DNA of 41,051 nt from Aggregatilineales bacterium (GTDB taxonomy: Bacteria; Chloroflexota; Anaerolineae; Aggregatilineales; Ch27): NCBI GenBank assembly GCA_029976005.1, contig JARKOQ010000090.1, positions 1 to 41,051 on the forward strand, written 5' to 3'. The notes below the pieces were generated by a model. It did no database searches. It saw nothing but the letters and a program-made list of their open reading frames with translations, and was not told where the DNA came from. A program made the position numbers and the translations under genes. Within the stretch, counting starts at the first letter, position 1; the number at the start of each line of letters is the position of its first letter. Below are positions 23,482 to 32,801 of the stretch, in pieces.

Positions 23482-24891
23482 ATGTCCAATCCCCATGATC
23501 TGATCACCCTCGGCGCGGCGGAGATCGCGCGCCGCATCCGCGCCCGCCAGGTGAGCGTCAGCGACGTCGTGGACGCCCACATCCAGCGCATCGTGGAAGT
23601 CAACCCGCGTCTGAACGCCGTGGTCGTCCCCAACTTCGAGCAGGCCCGCGCCGAAGCCCGCGCCGCCGACGAGCGCCTGGCCCGCGCGGGTGACTCCGAC
23701 CTGCCGCCGCTGTTCGGCGTGCCGGTCACGATCAAGGACTGCTTCCCGGTGGAGGGGCTGCGCTGCACGGCCGGGTCGTGGTTCCTGCGCAACAGCGTCG
23801 CCGGCCAGGACGCGGCCGCCGTGCGCCGCCTGCGCGAGGCCGGGGCGATCATCCTGGGCAAGACCAACCTGCCCGACATGTGCTGGATGATCGAGACCGA
23901 AAACCCGGTCTTTGGCCGCACCAACAACCCGCGCGATCCGCGCCGCACGGTGGGCGGCAGCAGCGGCGGTGAGGGCGCGATCATCGCGGCGGGCGGCTCG
24001 CCGCTGGGCCTGGGCAGCGACGTAGCGGGCAGCGTGCGCGTCCCGGCCGCCGCGACCGGGATAGTCAGCCTCAAGCCGAGCGCCGGGCGCACCCCGACCG
24101 GCGGCCATCTGCCCGACCTGGAGCCGGTCGTCCCCGGCTGGAACACCGCCGGACCATTGGCCCGCCGCGTGGAGGACCTGGCCCTGGCGCTAAGCGTGCT
24201 CTCCGAGACGCCGGTCGCCGATTACCGGGCCGTCTCCCTGGAGGGCCGCCGCCTGCTGCCCTATGCCCTGTTCGGCAGCCGCCAGCAGATGCGCGAGACC
24301 GTGCAAAAAGCGACCGGGGCGCTGGAACGGGCCGGCATGCACCGCGCGGCGAACGTCCGCCTGCCGGTTATCCCAACCCTGCTGACGTACAGCAGCCTGA
24401 TGGGCCGCCGGGTCTATCCGGCCGCGTACCGGGCGCTGGGCGGCGGCCGCCCCTACGATACCCGCGCCGAGCTTCAGGCCAGCCTGCGCGGCCAGAGCCA
24501 GATCAACCCGCAGATCGTGGCCTTCATGGCCCTCACCGATTGGCCCCTGCGCCTGCTGCCTCTGCTGGGCTTCGATGAACGACGGCTGGAGCGCCTGCGC
24601 GAGCGCTTCCTGACGATGATGGGCGACGGCGGGCTGATCGTGACCAACGTGCTGCGCTGCGCGGCCCCGCACCACGGCTGGGGCTGGCGGATGGCGGCCC
24701 TGCCCATCGCCAATACCATGATCTACAACGCGCTCGGATTCCCTTCGGTGGTGGTCCCGGTCGGCTGGACCGGCCGCCGCCTGCCGCTGGCGGTGCAGGT
24801 CGTCGCCCGGCCCGGCGAGGACGAGGTCGCGCTGGCGGCCGCGGCGGAACTGGAGCGCGCCTTTGGCGGCTGGCGATTGGCGATGGCCTGA
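23482..24891 (+). CDS. Amidase-signature family hydrolase
   Basis: A 469-residue enzyme with the Ser-cisSer-Lys triad: Lys85 in FGVPVTIKDCF, cis-Ser160 in TVGGSSGGEGA and nucleophile Ser184 in GSDVAGSVRVPAA. It hydrolyses a carboxylic amide. It resembles stand-alone amidases and fatty-acid-amide-hydrolase-like proteins more than GatA: no gatB or gatC is adjacent, and the C-terminal part (GWGWRMAALPIANTMIYNAL) has the FAAH/amidase-like cap. AGGAGGAG lies 8 bases before the ATG. Substrate unknown. Confidence 0.9.
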   Translation: MSNPHDLITLGAAEIARRIRARQVSVSDVVDAHIQRIVEVNPRLNAVVVPNFEQARAEARAADERLARAGDSDLPPLFGVPVTIKDCFPVEGLRCTAGSWFLRNSVAGQDAAAVRRLREAGAIILGKTNLPDMCWMIETENPVFGRTNNPRDPRRTVGGSSGGEGAIIAAGGSPLGLGSDVAGSVRVPAAATGIVSLKPSAGRTPTGGHLPDLEPVVPGWNTAGPLARRVEDLALALSVLSETPVADYRAVSLEGRRLLPYALFGSRQQMRETVQKATGALERAGMHRAANVRLPVIPTLLTYSSLMGRRVYPAAYRALGGGRPYDTRAELQASLRGQSQINPQIVAFMALTDWPLRLLPLLGFDERRLERLRERFLTMMGDGGLIVTNVLRCAAPHHGWGWRMAALPIANTMIYNALGFPSVVVPVGWTGRRLPLAVQVVARPGEDEVALAAAAELERAFGGWRLAMA

Positions 24892-24962
24892 GCACTGCTG
24901 GTCTGCACCGCCAGCCTAACCGCGCGAACCCAACGAGTCGGTTGCAATATTCAGGACAGGTG

Positions 24963-24986
24963 TATAATAGATTAAATTAGTCTATT
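24963..24986 (+). promoter_or_regulatory. -10 element overlapping an inverted repeat upstream of the CPBP gene
   Basis: TATAAT (24963-24968) overlaps the left arm of AATAGA-9-TCTATT (24966-24986). The AT-rich stretch stands out locally. The inverted repeat could be an operator. The start codon is at 25105. Confidence 0.4.
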
Positions 24987-25104
24987 ATTGTGCGCCTCTG
25001 AGAACCTGACCTATTCTTTGTATGCAGGCTCCTCTCTGACGCTCCGCCACAGACACCACACCCACACCCTGCGTCACGAGTGTATCAGTGGAAGGAGCCT
25101 CCTC

Positions 25105-26025
25105 ATGAACCAGGATGCACTTGTCGCGCCCACCAGCCTGTCCCATACAACCGAGGACAATCGTCCCTTGCTGCTGGCCGCCTGGGGAATCGTCCTGGCG
25201 ATCACCTTGCCGGAGATACTGCTGCGCGGCTTCATGCAGCTCGACATCGCCTGGATCACCCCGGCCCGGATCGGACTGCTGGCCGTGCTGCTGGCGCTGA
25301 CCCTGGTCTGGCGTCCGCTGCACCCTCTGCGCGGGTTCACGGGGATTTTGCTGGTGATCTACGGGGTGGAAGGCTGGTTTTTTCTGACGGTGCTGCCTCA
25401 GACCGGGGCCTACCAGGCGTTGTTCGGAGGGGATACCCACCTGGCGTTCCTGGGGGAACGCCTGCTGCGCATCGGGGCCACGATCGTGATGCTGCTGGTT
25501 CTGCTGGTCAGCGGGCTAAAACGGCGTGACTTCTTTCTGGCGGTGGGCGACCTCAAAGCGCGCGCCGAGCCGGATCGGTTCATCCGCATCCCTCCTCGCC
25601 CCGAACCCTGGTCTATCTTTGGCCGCAACTACGCACTCATCTCGGTCGGGCTGCTGCTCGCCTTCATGGTCCCGGCCATGCAACCGACCTTGAGCACCCT
25701 CTCCGCCGGCCTCGTTCTTTTTGCGGCCCTCTGCGCCGGGTTAAACGCCTTTGCTGAAGAGTTCCTTTACCGTTCGGCCCTGCTGCCGCAGGTGCTCTCC
25801 GTTTTCCCCCCAAGCAGCGCGATCCTGCTTGTGGCAGGCTGGTTTGGGCTGGGGCATTTCTTCGGCGTGCCTGCTGGGATCACCGGTGTTTTGATCACCG
25901 CCGTCGGCGGGTGGTTTTTTGCCAAGAGCATGGTGGAGACACGCGGGATGGGTTGGGCCTGGTTCCTGCATTTCCTGGCGGATTTCACGGTCTATCTGAT
26001 TGTTTTTCTGGCTGCCGGAGGCTGA
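25105..26025 (+). CDS. CPBP-family intramembrane metalloprotease
   Basis: A 306-residue polytopic protein with the CAAX-protease/bacteriocin-processing motifs: motif 1 EEFLYR (Glu218-Glu219, Arg223), motif 2 GLGHFFG (His251) and motif 3 FLHFLADF. About eight hydrophobic segments. These glutamates and histidines form the metalloprotease centre of the family. The role could be protein maturation, self-immunity or signalling. GAAGGAG lies 8 bases before the ATG at 25105. It converges with the histidine-kinase pair, the stops being 27 bases apart. Confidence 0.9.
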   Translation: MNQDALVAPTSLSHTTEDNRPLLLAAWGIVLAITLPEILLRGFMQLDIAWITPARIGLLAVLLALTLVWRPLHPLRGFTGILLVIYGVEGWFFLTVLPQTGAYQALFGGDTHLAFLGERLLRIGATIVMLLVLLVSGLKRRDFFLAVGDLKARAEPDRFIRIPPRPEPWSIFGRNYALISVGLLLAFMVPAMQPTLSTLSAGLVLFAALCAGLNAFAEEFLYRSALLPQVLSVFPPSSAILLVAGWFGLGHFFGVPAGITGVLITAVGGWFFAKSMVETRGMGWAWFLHFLADFTVYLIVFLAAGG

Positions 26026-26052
26026 TTTGCCTGAGCACCGCTGGACGCTGCG

Positions 26053-27858
26053 TCAGGGGGTATCGGAGGGCGAAGGAGCGCTCGCCGGTGAGGCGGCGGC
26101 TCGATCGTCCACGGCGTGCAGGGTGAACCAGAAGGTCGCGCCTTCGCCGGGCTTGCCGGTGCTCTGGACCCCCACCTGCCCGCCCAGGCGCTCCACGATC
26201 CGGCGCACGATCGCCAGCCCCAGCCCATAGCCTTCTTCCCGGACGTGAAGGCGCACGCCTTCCTTGAAGAGCTGGCCCTGCAGGGCAGGCTTGATGCCGT
26301 CGCCGTTGTCGCGCACCCAGTAGCGCACCTGGCCCTCTTCCAGGGCGGCGCCAACCTCGATGCGCGGCGGCAGCCCGCCGTACTTGATGGCGTTGGACAG
26401 GAAGTTGACCCACACCTCTTCCAGCCAGGCCGCGTTGCCGAGCGCGGGCGGCAGCGCCGTCGCCACGCGCACCTCAACCTCGTAATTGGCGATAATCACG
26501 CTCAGGCGCTTGCGGGCTTCCTCGAACACGCGGGCCATCTCCACCACCTGCTGGGTATCATCCTCGCGCTGCTGGGTGGAGAGCAGCAGCAGTTCCTCGA
26601 CGATCTGCTCCATCTTGGCCCCGCTCTGCCGGATCAGCTCGACTTGCTCGCGATACAGCTCGTCCAGGTGCGGGCCAAGCTCCTCGGCCAGCATCTCGCT
26701 GAAGCCGGTGACGATACTGAGCGGGTTGCGCAGATCGTGGGCGACCGTGTGCGCGTAGGCATCCAGATCGCGGATGTGCTGCTCGTGCTGGGCGACCTGC
26801 TGCTGCAGGATACGGTTTTGCTGGCGTTCGCTCTCCGCCTCGATCCGCGCCAGCTCCAGGTCGTGCAGCACCTGAAGCCCCTTCAGACGCTGGTCGGCCC
26901 GGATGCTCAACAGGCGCTTTTGAATCTGGAAGAACTGCCGGTGATGTTCCAGCGCCCGGTCCATCTCGCCGCGCTGCTCGTACAGGGTCGAAAGCTGCTC
27001 GTGCACCAGCGACAGCTCGCGCGCGCTGGACTGCTGGCCGGCCAGGCGCAGCGCCTCCTGGAGGTTGATCAGGGCCGTATCCAGATCGCCGCGCTTCTGG
27101 TAGACCTGGGCCAGCCCGCGCAGATTCGAGCAGGCATAGTTGTTGTTCTGGAGCACCCGGCTGAGGGCCAGCCCTTCGCTAAAGCAGGCCAGAGCCAGGT
27201 CGAGATCGCCCAGGGCGACCCGGATGTCGCCGACGCTTTGCAGAATGTAGGCCAGGACGTAGGTGCCCTGCTGGGCGCGGGCCAGGGTCAGCGCGCGCTC
27301 GCAGTATTCCAGGGCCTCGGCCAGCCGCCCCTGGATGAACAGGGTATATCCGATGTTGTTGTAGGTATCCAGCTCGTCGATCGGGCGGCCGTGCTGGCGG
27401 GCCTGGGCCAGCGCCTGCTCGAAAAACGAAATCGCTTTGTCCCAGTCTTCCAGATAAGCGTAGGCAATCCCGATCGTATTGTACACGTCTCCCCGGTCGA
27501 AGTCGGGCAGCAGGTGCTCGTACATGGACAGGGCATGCAGCCCGGCTTTCAGCGCCTCGCCGTAGTCATCCAGGTTCAGATGCGCGGCGGCCAGGGTCAG
27601 CAGCGCGCGCGCCTGACCTTCGACATCCCCCAGCGACTCGAAAATGTCCAGCGCGCGTCCGGCCTGCCGCACGGCCTCGTCACAGCGCGACATCAAGACC
27701 AGCGCATAGGCCTGCGTGACCAGGCTGGCCGCGTGGGCCAGCATATCGCCTGTGGACTGCGCCTCGCGCAGGGTCGCCTGCGTGACCTCGATCACCTTTT
27801 CAGGCGCTTCGAGGCGGATGTTCCAGGCATGTTCGATCCGGGCGCGTAAGTCGGTCAT
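26053..27858 (-). CDS. TPR-sensor histidine kinase (second of a tandem pair)
   Basis: A 601-residue cytoplasmic kinase with no membrane segment. Residues about 1-310 are TPR repeats (LDTYNNIGYTLFIQGRLAEA, LRGLAQVYQKRGDLDTALIN). A coiled coil (EAESERQQNRILQQQVAQHE) leads into HisKA with the phospho-acceptor His374 in YAHTVAHDLRNPLSIVTGF, then HATPase: N-box WVNFLSNAIKYGG, G1 box DNGDGIKP and G2 box GYGLGLAIVRRIVE. All motifs are intact. It is 37 bases downstream of its paralogue on the same strand. No response regulator lies nearby. AGGGGA lies 5 bases before the ATG at 27858. Confidence 0.9.
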   Translation of the reverse strand: MTDLRARIEHAWNIRLEAPEKVIEVTQATLREAQSTGDMLAHAASLVTQAYALVLMSRCDEAVRQAGRALDIFESLGDVEGQARALLTLAAAHLNLDDYGEALKAGLHALSMYEHLLPDFDRGDVYNTIGIAYAYLEDWDKAISFFEQALAQARQHGRPIDELDTYNNIGYTLFIQGRLAEALEYCERALTLARAQQGTYVLAYILQSVGDIRVALGDLDLALACFSEGLALSRVLQNNNYACSNLRGLAQVYQKRGDLDTALINLQEALRLAGQQSSARELSLVHEQLSTLYEQRGEMDRALEHHRQFFQIQKRLLSIRADQRLKGLQVLHDLELARIEAESERQQNRILQQQVAQHEQHIRDLDAYAHTVAHDLRNPLSIVTGFSEMLAEELGPHLDELYREQVELIRQSGAKMEQIVEELLLLSTQQREDDTQQVVEMARVFEEARKRLSVIIANYEVEVRVATALPPALGNAAWLEEVWVNFLSNAIKYGGLPPRIEVGAALEEGQVRYWVRDNGDGIKPALQGQLFKEGVRLHVREEGYGLGLAIVRRIVERLGGQVGVQSTGKPGEGATFWFTLHAVDDRAAASPASAPSPSDTP

Positions 27859-27895
27859 TGGTTCCCCTGCTCTGACTACCAGCCTTGTCTCGATA

Positions 27896-29689
27896 TCAGG
27901 CCACACTGCCCACAAGTTCCGGCGCGACCCCATGCAGCGTGAAGAAAAAGGTCGTGCCGTCGTTGGGCGCGCCCGAACTATTCACCCCGACCTGCCCGCC
28001 AAGACGCTCGACGATGCGGCGCACGATCGACAACCCCTGGCCATACCTGGATTCCGGCCCGCACGCGCAGTTCTCCTCGGAGAACAGCGCGCGCTGCTGG
28101 CCGGGCAGGACGCGCGCGCCAAAATCACGCACCTGGTAGCGGACGCGCCCTTCCTCCAGGACTTCGGCCCCGACTTCGATCCGGGGCTGCGCGCCGCCAC
28201 GCTGAATGGCGTTGGTGAGGTAATTGACCCATACCTCTTCCAACCAGACCGGATACCCGCGCGCGGCGGGCAAGGGCGTCAGCACGTCGATCCGTGCCCC
28301 AAAGCGGGTGGCCAGGCCGGCAATCCGGCCCCAGGCATCGTCGAAGATCGCGTCCATCTCGACCGACTGCATCAGGTCTTCCTGCGACAGGTCGGTCGCC
28401 AGCAGCAGCAGCCCTTCCACGATCTGTTCCATCTTGCAACCGGTCTGGTAGATCAGGTCCAGGGCTTCGCGCTGGTCGTCGTTCAGCCGGTCGTTGATCT
28501 CGTCGCGCAGCATGCCGCCAAAGCCGGTCACGATGCTGATCGGGTTGCGCAGGTCGTGGGCGACGGTATGGGCGTAGGCGTCCAGGTCGCGGATGCGCCG
28601 CTCGTGCACGATCAACTGGCGCTGGAGGGCGCGGTTCTTCTCGCGCTCATCTTCGGCTTCCAGGCTGGTCCGTTCCAGGTCGCGCAGCACCTGAATCCCC
28701 CTGAGGCACTGGCCGGCCTGGATATCCAGCAGATCGCGCTGCAACTGGCCGTAACTGCGAAAATGGGCCAGCGCCGGGGTGTAGTCCCCCTGGGCCTCAC
28801 AAATGCGGGCCGCCGCCTCGTGAACCAGGGCCTGCTCTTGCAGGTTGGGATGCGCCTGGAGCAGCGCCTGGGCCTTGTCCAGGTAATCCAGGGCCGCCTG
28901 GTATTCGCCGCACTGCTGGCTGACATCGGCCAGTCCGCGCAGATTCGCGCAGGCATACACCGGATGGGCAATCCGCTGGCTGACCGCCAACCCTTCTTCA
29001 AAACAGGCGGCGGCGAGGGCCAGGTCATCCTGGGCGCTGTAGATTTCCCCCAGGCTGTGAATCGTATAGGCGACGGCGTGGGACGCGCCCAACTGGCGGG
29101 CCAGCGCCAGGCTGTACTCGCAATAACGCGCCGCCGCGGTGACCTCGCCCAGCCGGGCCAGGGCATACCCCAGGCTGTTGGCGTTGTCCATCTCGGCGGC
29201 CACCTGGCCGTACTCGCGGGCTTCGTCCAGGGCCTGCTCGAAGAAGCCGATCGCCTGCTCCAGATCGCCCAGATAAAAATAGGCGATCCCGGTGCTGCCA
29301 TACAGATCCGCCCGCCCATAACTGGGCACGCGGCGATCGCAGATCGCCAGGGCCTCGAACGTCCGGCCAAGCGCATCGCCGTACTCGTCCGCGAGCAGGT
29401 GCAGGCGGGCCATGATCCCCAGGCTGTCGACCAGCCCGGCCTGGTGCCCCAGCGCGCGATAAATCTCCCGCGCCTGCTGGATCTGATCCAGGGACGGCGC
29501 GTATTCGGCCAGCATCACCCCGGCATGAGCCAGGTTGCGCAGGCTGTGGGCGATCGCCAGCCGATCGCCGATCGCGTCGGCCTCGGCCAGGGTGCCGAGG
29601 CTGATTGTCCGCATTTCCCTGGCGTTGATATCGCGCAGCATCCAGGCTGCATCAATTCGTTTGTCCAACTGACCGTGATTCGCGCCCAC
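27896..29689 (-). CDS. TPR-sensor histidine kinase (first of a tandem pair, altered G1 box)
   Basis: A 597-residue paralogue with the same order: TPR repeats (ADLYGSTGIAYFYLGDLEQA, LRGLADVSQQCGEYQAALDY), coiled coil, HisKA His378 in YAHTVAHDLRNPISIVTGFG, then HATPase N-box WVNYLTNAIQRGG. The G1 box reads VRDFGARVLPGQQ instead of DNGDGI, so the second Gly is Arg, and an extra Cys/Glu-rich loop (ALFSEENCACGPESRYGQGL) precedes a normal G2. ATP binding may be weaker. The start is GTG at 29689 with AAGGA about 9 bases upstream. A promoter with a palindromic spacer lies at 29748-29776. Confidence 0.88.
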   Translation of the reverse strand: MGANHGQLDKRIDAAWMLRDINAREMRTISLGTLAEADAIGDRLAIAHSLRNLAHAGVMLAEYAPSLDQIQQAREIYRALGHQAGLVDSLGIMARLHLLADEYGDALGRTFEALAICDRRVPSYGRADLYGSTGIAYFYLGDLEQAIGFFEQALDEAREYGQVAAEMDNANSLGYALARLGEVTAAARYCEYSLALARQLGASHAVAYTIHSLGEIYSAQDDLALAAACFEEGLAVSQRIAHPVYACANLRGLADVSQQCGEYQAALDYLDKAQALLQAHPNLQEQALVHEAAARICEAQGDYTPALAHFRSYGQLQRDLLDIQAGQCLRGIQVLRDLERTSLEAEDEREKNRALQRQLIVHERRIRDLDAYAHTVAHDLRNPISIVTGFGGMLRDEINDRLNDDQREALDLIYQTGCKMEQIVEGLLLLATDLSQEDLMQSVEMDAIFDDAWGRIAGLATRFGARIDVLTPLPAARGYPVWLEEVWVNYLTNAIQRGGAQPRIEVGAEVLEEGRVRYQVRDFGARVLPGQQRALFSEENCACGPESRYGQGLSIVRRIVERLGGQVGVNSSGAPNDGTTFFFTLHGVAPELVGSVA

Positions 29690-29747
29690 CCGAAAACTTC
29701 CTTACGCGCCGTGACCCGATTCATGCTCCGTGCTTCATCTACAACCC

Positions 29748-29776
29748 AGCATATCACAATTGTACAATTGAGACAA
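29748..29776 (-). promoter_or_regulatory. Promoter of the kinase pair with palindromic spacer
   Basis: On the minus strand TTGTCT (29771-29776), a 17-base spacer and TATGCT (29748-29753). The perfect palindrome CAATTGTACAATTG (29757-29770) fills the spacer up to the -35. A dimeric repressor or activator site is likely. The surroundings are AT-rich (29740-29860). Confidence 0.6.
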
Positions 29777-29993
29777 TATTCTAAATGCAATCTTTCACAA
29801 CTTTTTCATTATTTAATCGCATCAGTGAATGCAGAATTAACGAATCTGAAGCCTACCATCAAGAAATCTATCCGGGAAAAATGAACTCGTGGTGGAGGCG
29901 CAAACAGAATCGAAAGCGGGCGGGGCGTTCGCGCCCGCCCACGCCCGCCATCCATTCCAATGCAAGCATTGCCGGGGGCCGCCCTACCCGGCG
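29777..29993. other. AT-rich gap upstream of the kinase pair
   Basis: About 215 bases from the kinase promoter to the terminator at 29994. The first part is unusually AT-rich (CTTTTTCATTATTTAATCGC). I see no gene. Confidence 0.3.
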
Positions 29994-30027
29994 CAACAAA
30001 AAAGCCCGCCTTCTGGGAGGCGGGCTT
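29994..30027 (-). terminator. Intrinsic terminator of the small gene at 30070
   Basis: AAGCCCGCC (30002-30010) pairs with GGCGGGCTT (30019-30027). On the minus strand the stem is followed by TTTTTTGTTG. Confidence 0.75.
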
Positions 30028-30069
30028 CACATGCCGGGATTGGAGTCCGGCAAGAGGCAGCGGCGGGGG

Positions 30070-30282
30070 TCAACCGCGAACCGGTTCGGTCTCGCCGGTC
30101 ACGCGCGGGCCGGATGGCCGCGCCCGGTGGGCAGGGCGAAGGGCACGCACGAGGCTTAACAGGCGGTTGGGCCGGTCTGCTTCGGATGCATGGGCGGCAT
30201 CGCGCTCAGGCGCGATCTGGCCGATCAGGACGGTCAGGAGGTTGCGGTTTTCCGGATCAAAAAGGGCGTTCCCTGGCAACAT
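30070..30282 (-). CDS. 70-residue hypothetical protein
   Basis: It begins MLPGNALFDPENRNLLTVLI and continues GQIAPERDAAHASEADRPNR, then LLSLVRALRPAHRARPS and ends EPVRG. The ATG at 30282 has GGGAGAG about 8 bases upstream, and an intrinsic terminator follows the stop by about 45 bases, so it looks like a real transcribed unit. It is basic at the C-terminus with no membrane segment. I do not recognise the family. It lies directly downstream of the LuxR-type regulator on the same strand. Confidence 0.5.
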   Translation of the reverse strand: MLPGNALFDPENRNLLTVLIGQIAPERDAAHASEADRPNRLLSLVRALRPAHRARPSGPRVTGETEPVRG

Positions 30283-30413
30283 GGTCTCACTCTCCCGTGT
30301 CTGTGCGCGTACTGTCCTCAGTGTACGGCCCAACCGGGAGGGCGATCACCTGCCAAAGGATAGGCGCGGCGGTTGGTTCTGGGCTGACCTACCCCGTCAG
30401 CGAACCAACTCCC

Positions 30414-32801
30414 CTAGCGTACCAGGCCCCATTCGCGGGCGGAGGCCACCGCCTGGGTCCGGCTGCGCACGCCCAGCTTGGAATAAATCTGGCTGAGGTA
30501 CCACTTGACCGTGCCGGTCGAGAGGAACAGCTTGCCGGCGATCTCGCGGTTACCCAGGCCGTCGGCCACAAGCTGCAAAATCTCCAGCTCGCGCTCGGTC
30601 AGCAGCCCGGATTCGGGCGGGCCGGAGGCCGCTGCCTGGGCTTCCCCCGGCGGATTGTGGCTCAGGTCGGCCAGCAGGGCCTTGGCCGCCGGGATCAGCT
30701 CGATCCGCTCGCTGCGCCGTCGGGCTTCGTCCAGCAGGGCCGGAGGCATGTTGTACAGGACAAAGGTCGAAAGGAAGTTGCCCTCCGGCCGATCCAGGAT
30801 ATAGCGATGGGCAATCGCGAAACATTGCAGGGCGCGTTCCTCGTCGCCCATCCAGTACAGCGCGCTGCCGAGTCCCACCGCCGCGCGGGCGATGTACTGC
30901 GACAGGAGGCTCTCCACGCTGATCGTCATCGCCTGCAAATACGCGCTGAACGCGGCCGGGTAGTTCCCCTGGTTAAAACACCCGGTGCCGATCGCTTCCA
31001 GGCTCATCGCCGCCGCCCAGCGGATCCCGATCTCCCGGCAAAGCACCAGCCCTTCCTGCGCCAGGGCGATCATGCGCTCGTTCTCGCCGCTGTTCCACAA
31101 CTGGTTGGCCATCGACGCCAGGCTGATCGCCACTCCCCACTGGCTGCCGATCGCGCGGAAGATGGCGTAGCTCTCTTCCCGGTAGGTGCGCTGCTGCTCG
31201 TCCGTCAGGGCGATGAACTCCATCCAGTTCATGGCGTAGGCCGCGAACCAGCGGTCGCCAATCGCCCGGAAGATCGCCAGGGCGGCCTCGAACTGCGCCA
31301 GGGCGGCGGGGATGTCCTCGGTATGCAGCGTCTCGACCGCCCCCAGGGCGTACAGCGCGACGGCGGTATCCTGCTGCGAATCGAATCGCTTGCCGAGCGC
31401 CAGACTGGCTTCCGCCAGGGCCTTCGCCCGCTCGAAATCGGACAGGCTAAAGCGCATCCAGGCCTGGCTGACCAGCAGTTGGGCGCGGATCAGGGCTTCT
31501 TCCCGCCGGTCGTCGTCCAGCTCCATGATCTCCAGGGCCAGGGCAAAGGCGCCGTCGCCCTCGCTGTACCAGCCGCGCGTGTCGTAGAAGAACCACAGGC
31601 TGCGCACCGCCGGGCCGACCGCGTCCGTCAGGCCCATCGCCGCGGCCCAGTGCCAGGCCGCCCGGACGTTGTCGATGTCGCATTCGATCGCGTCCAACGC
31701 CTGGCGCGGCGCGGCGCCGACCATGTCCGGCCAGCGCCCGGCGACGAACGCCATATAGTAGGCAGCGTGCCGGTCACGGGTCGCGGTCGCGTCCTCGACC
31801 GAGGTGCGGAGCTGCTCCTCCGCAAACTGGCGGACCAGCTCGTGCAGGTCGTAGCGCCCGCTTTCGGCGTGGCGCAGCAGGGATTTCTCCACCAGCGAGC
31901 GCAGCAGGGCCGGAGTCGCCCCGGCCACGGCCCGCGCCGCCTCCAGCAGAAAACCGCCGCGAAAGACCGCCAGCCGCTTGAAGACATCGCGCTCGGCGGC
32001 GGTCAGGCGCTCCCAGGACTGGGCCAGTACGACGCGCATGCTGCGGTGGCGGGCGGGCATGTTGCGCGTCCGCGATTCGAGGATGTCCAGGCCGTGGGCC
32101 AGCTCGCCGGCGATCTCGGCGCTGGTCAGCGCGCCGACCCAGGTCGCGGCCAGCTCGATCGCCAGCGGCAGCCCCTCCACCAGGGCGCAGATGCGCGCTA
32201 CCCCGCCCAACTCCTCGGCCAGGTCGAAGCCGGGCCGGGTGCGCCGGGCGCGCTCCACGAAGAGCTTGACCGCGCAGTAACCGGCCAGCGCCGCCTGGTC
32301 TTCCTCCGCCCCGGCGGGATGGGACAGCCCGGCCAGCGGCCACAGCCATTCCTCGGCCAGATTGAGCGGCTCGCGGCTGGTGACGAGGACCTGGATGCCC
32401 GGCGCGGCGGCCAGGATGTCGGCCACGAAACCGGCGCTGTCCAGCAGGTGCTCGAAGTTATCCAGGGCCAGCAGCAGGCGCAGGTCGGCCAGCCGTTCCA
32501 GCAGCTCGCAGCAGGGATCGATCACCGAGCCGAGGTACAGACCCAGCGCATCCGCCACCGCCTGGGCGATGTGCTCGGTCGAGTCGAGGGCTTGCAGCGG
32601 GACGAAGACCGCGCCGTCCGGGTAGCGCTCGCGCTGGCGGGCGGCGACTTCCAGGGCCAGGCGCGTCTTGCCAATCCCGCCCGGCCCGACCAGGGTCAGC
32701 AGGCGGCAGGCCGGATCGGCCAGGCGCGCGCCGATCTCGGCCAGCTCGGTTTCGCGGCCGACGAAGGAGGTCGTTTGAGGGGGGAGCGTCGAGGCGGTCA
32801 T
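30414..32801 (-). CDS. LuxR-family transcriptional regulator with NB-ARC/AAA ATPase and TPR region (MalT-like)
   Basis: A 795-residue STAND-type regulator. FVGRETELAEIGARLADPAC opens an NB-ARC-like ATPase with Walker A GPGGIGKT (39-46), LLALDNFEHLLDSA as Walker B and VLVTSREPLNLAEE as sensor. A winged-helix and TPR-like superhelix follow (about 330-720), then a LuxR helix-turn-helix (LTERELEILQLVADGLGNRE, IAGKLFLSTGTVKWYLSQIY). It would bind a ligand, oligomerise with ATP and activate promoters. Its targets are unknown. The downstream small gene may be co-transcribed. Confidence 0.92.
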   Translation of the reverse strand: MTASTLPPQTTSFVGRETELAEIGARLADPACRLLTLVGPGGIGKTRLALEVAARQRERYPDGAVFVPLQALDSTEHIAQAVADALGLYLGSVIDPCCELLERLADLRLLLALDNFEHLLDSAGFVADILAAAPGIQVLVTSREPLNLAEEWLWPLAGLSHPAGAEEDQAALAGYCAVKLFVERARRTRPGFDLAEELGGVARICALVEGLPLAIELAATWVGALTSAEIAGELAHGLDILESRTRNMPARHRSMRVVLAQSWERLTAAERDVFKRLAVFRGGFLLEAARAVAGATPALLRSLVEKSLLRHAESGRYDLHELVRQFAEEQLRTSVEDATATRDRHAAYYMAFVAGRWPDMVGAAPRQALDAIECDIDNVRAAWHWAAAMGLTDAVGPAVRSLWFFYDTRGWYSEGDGAFALALEIMELDDDRREEALIRAQLLVSQAWMRFSLSDFERAKALAEASLALGKRFDSQQDTAVALYALGAVETLHTEDIPAALAQFEAALAIFRAIGDRWFAAYAMNWMEFIALTDEQQRTYREESYAIFRAIGSQWGVAISLASMANQLWNSGENERMIALAQEGLVLCREIGIRWAAAMSLEAIGTGCFNQGNYPAAFSAYLQAMTISVESLLSQYIARAAVGLGSALYWMGDEERALQCFAIAHRYILDRPEGNFLSTFVLYNMPPALLDEARRRSERIELIPAAKALLADLSHNPPGEAQAAASGPPESGLLTERELEILQLVADGLGNREIAGKLFLSTGTVKWYLSQIYSKLGVRSRTQAVASAREWGLVR

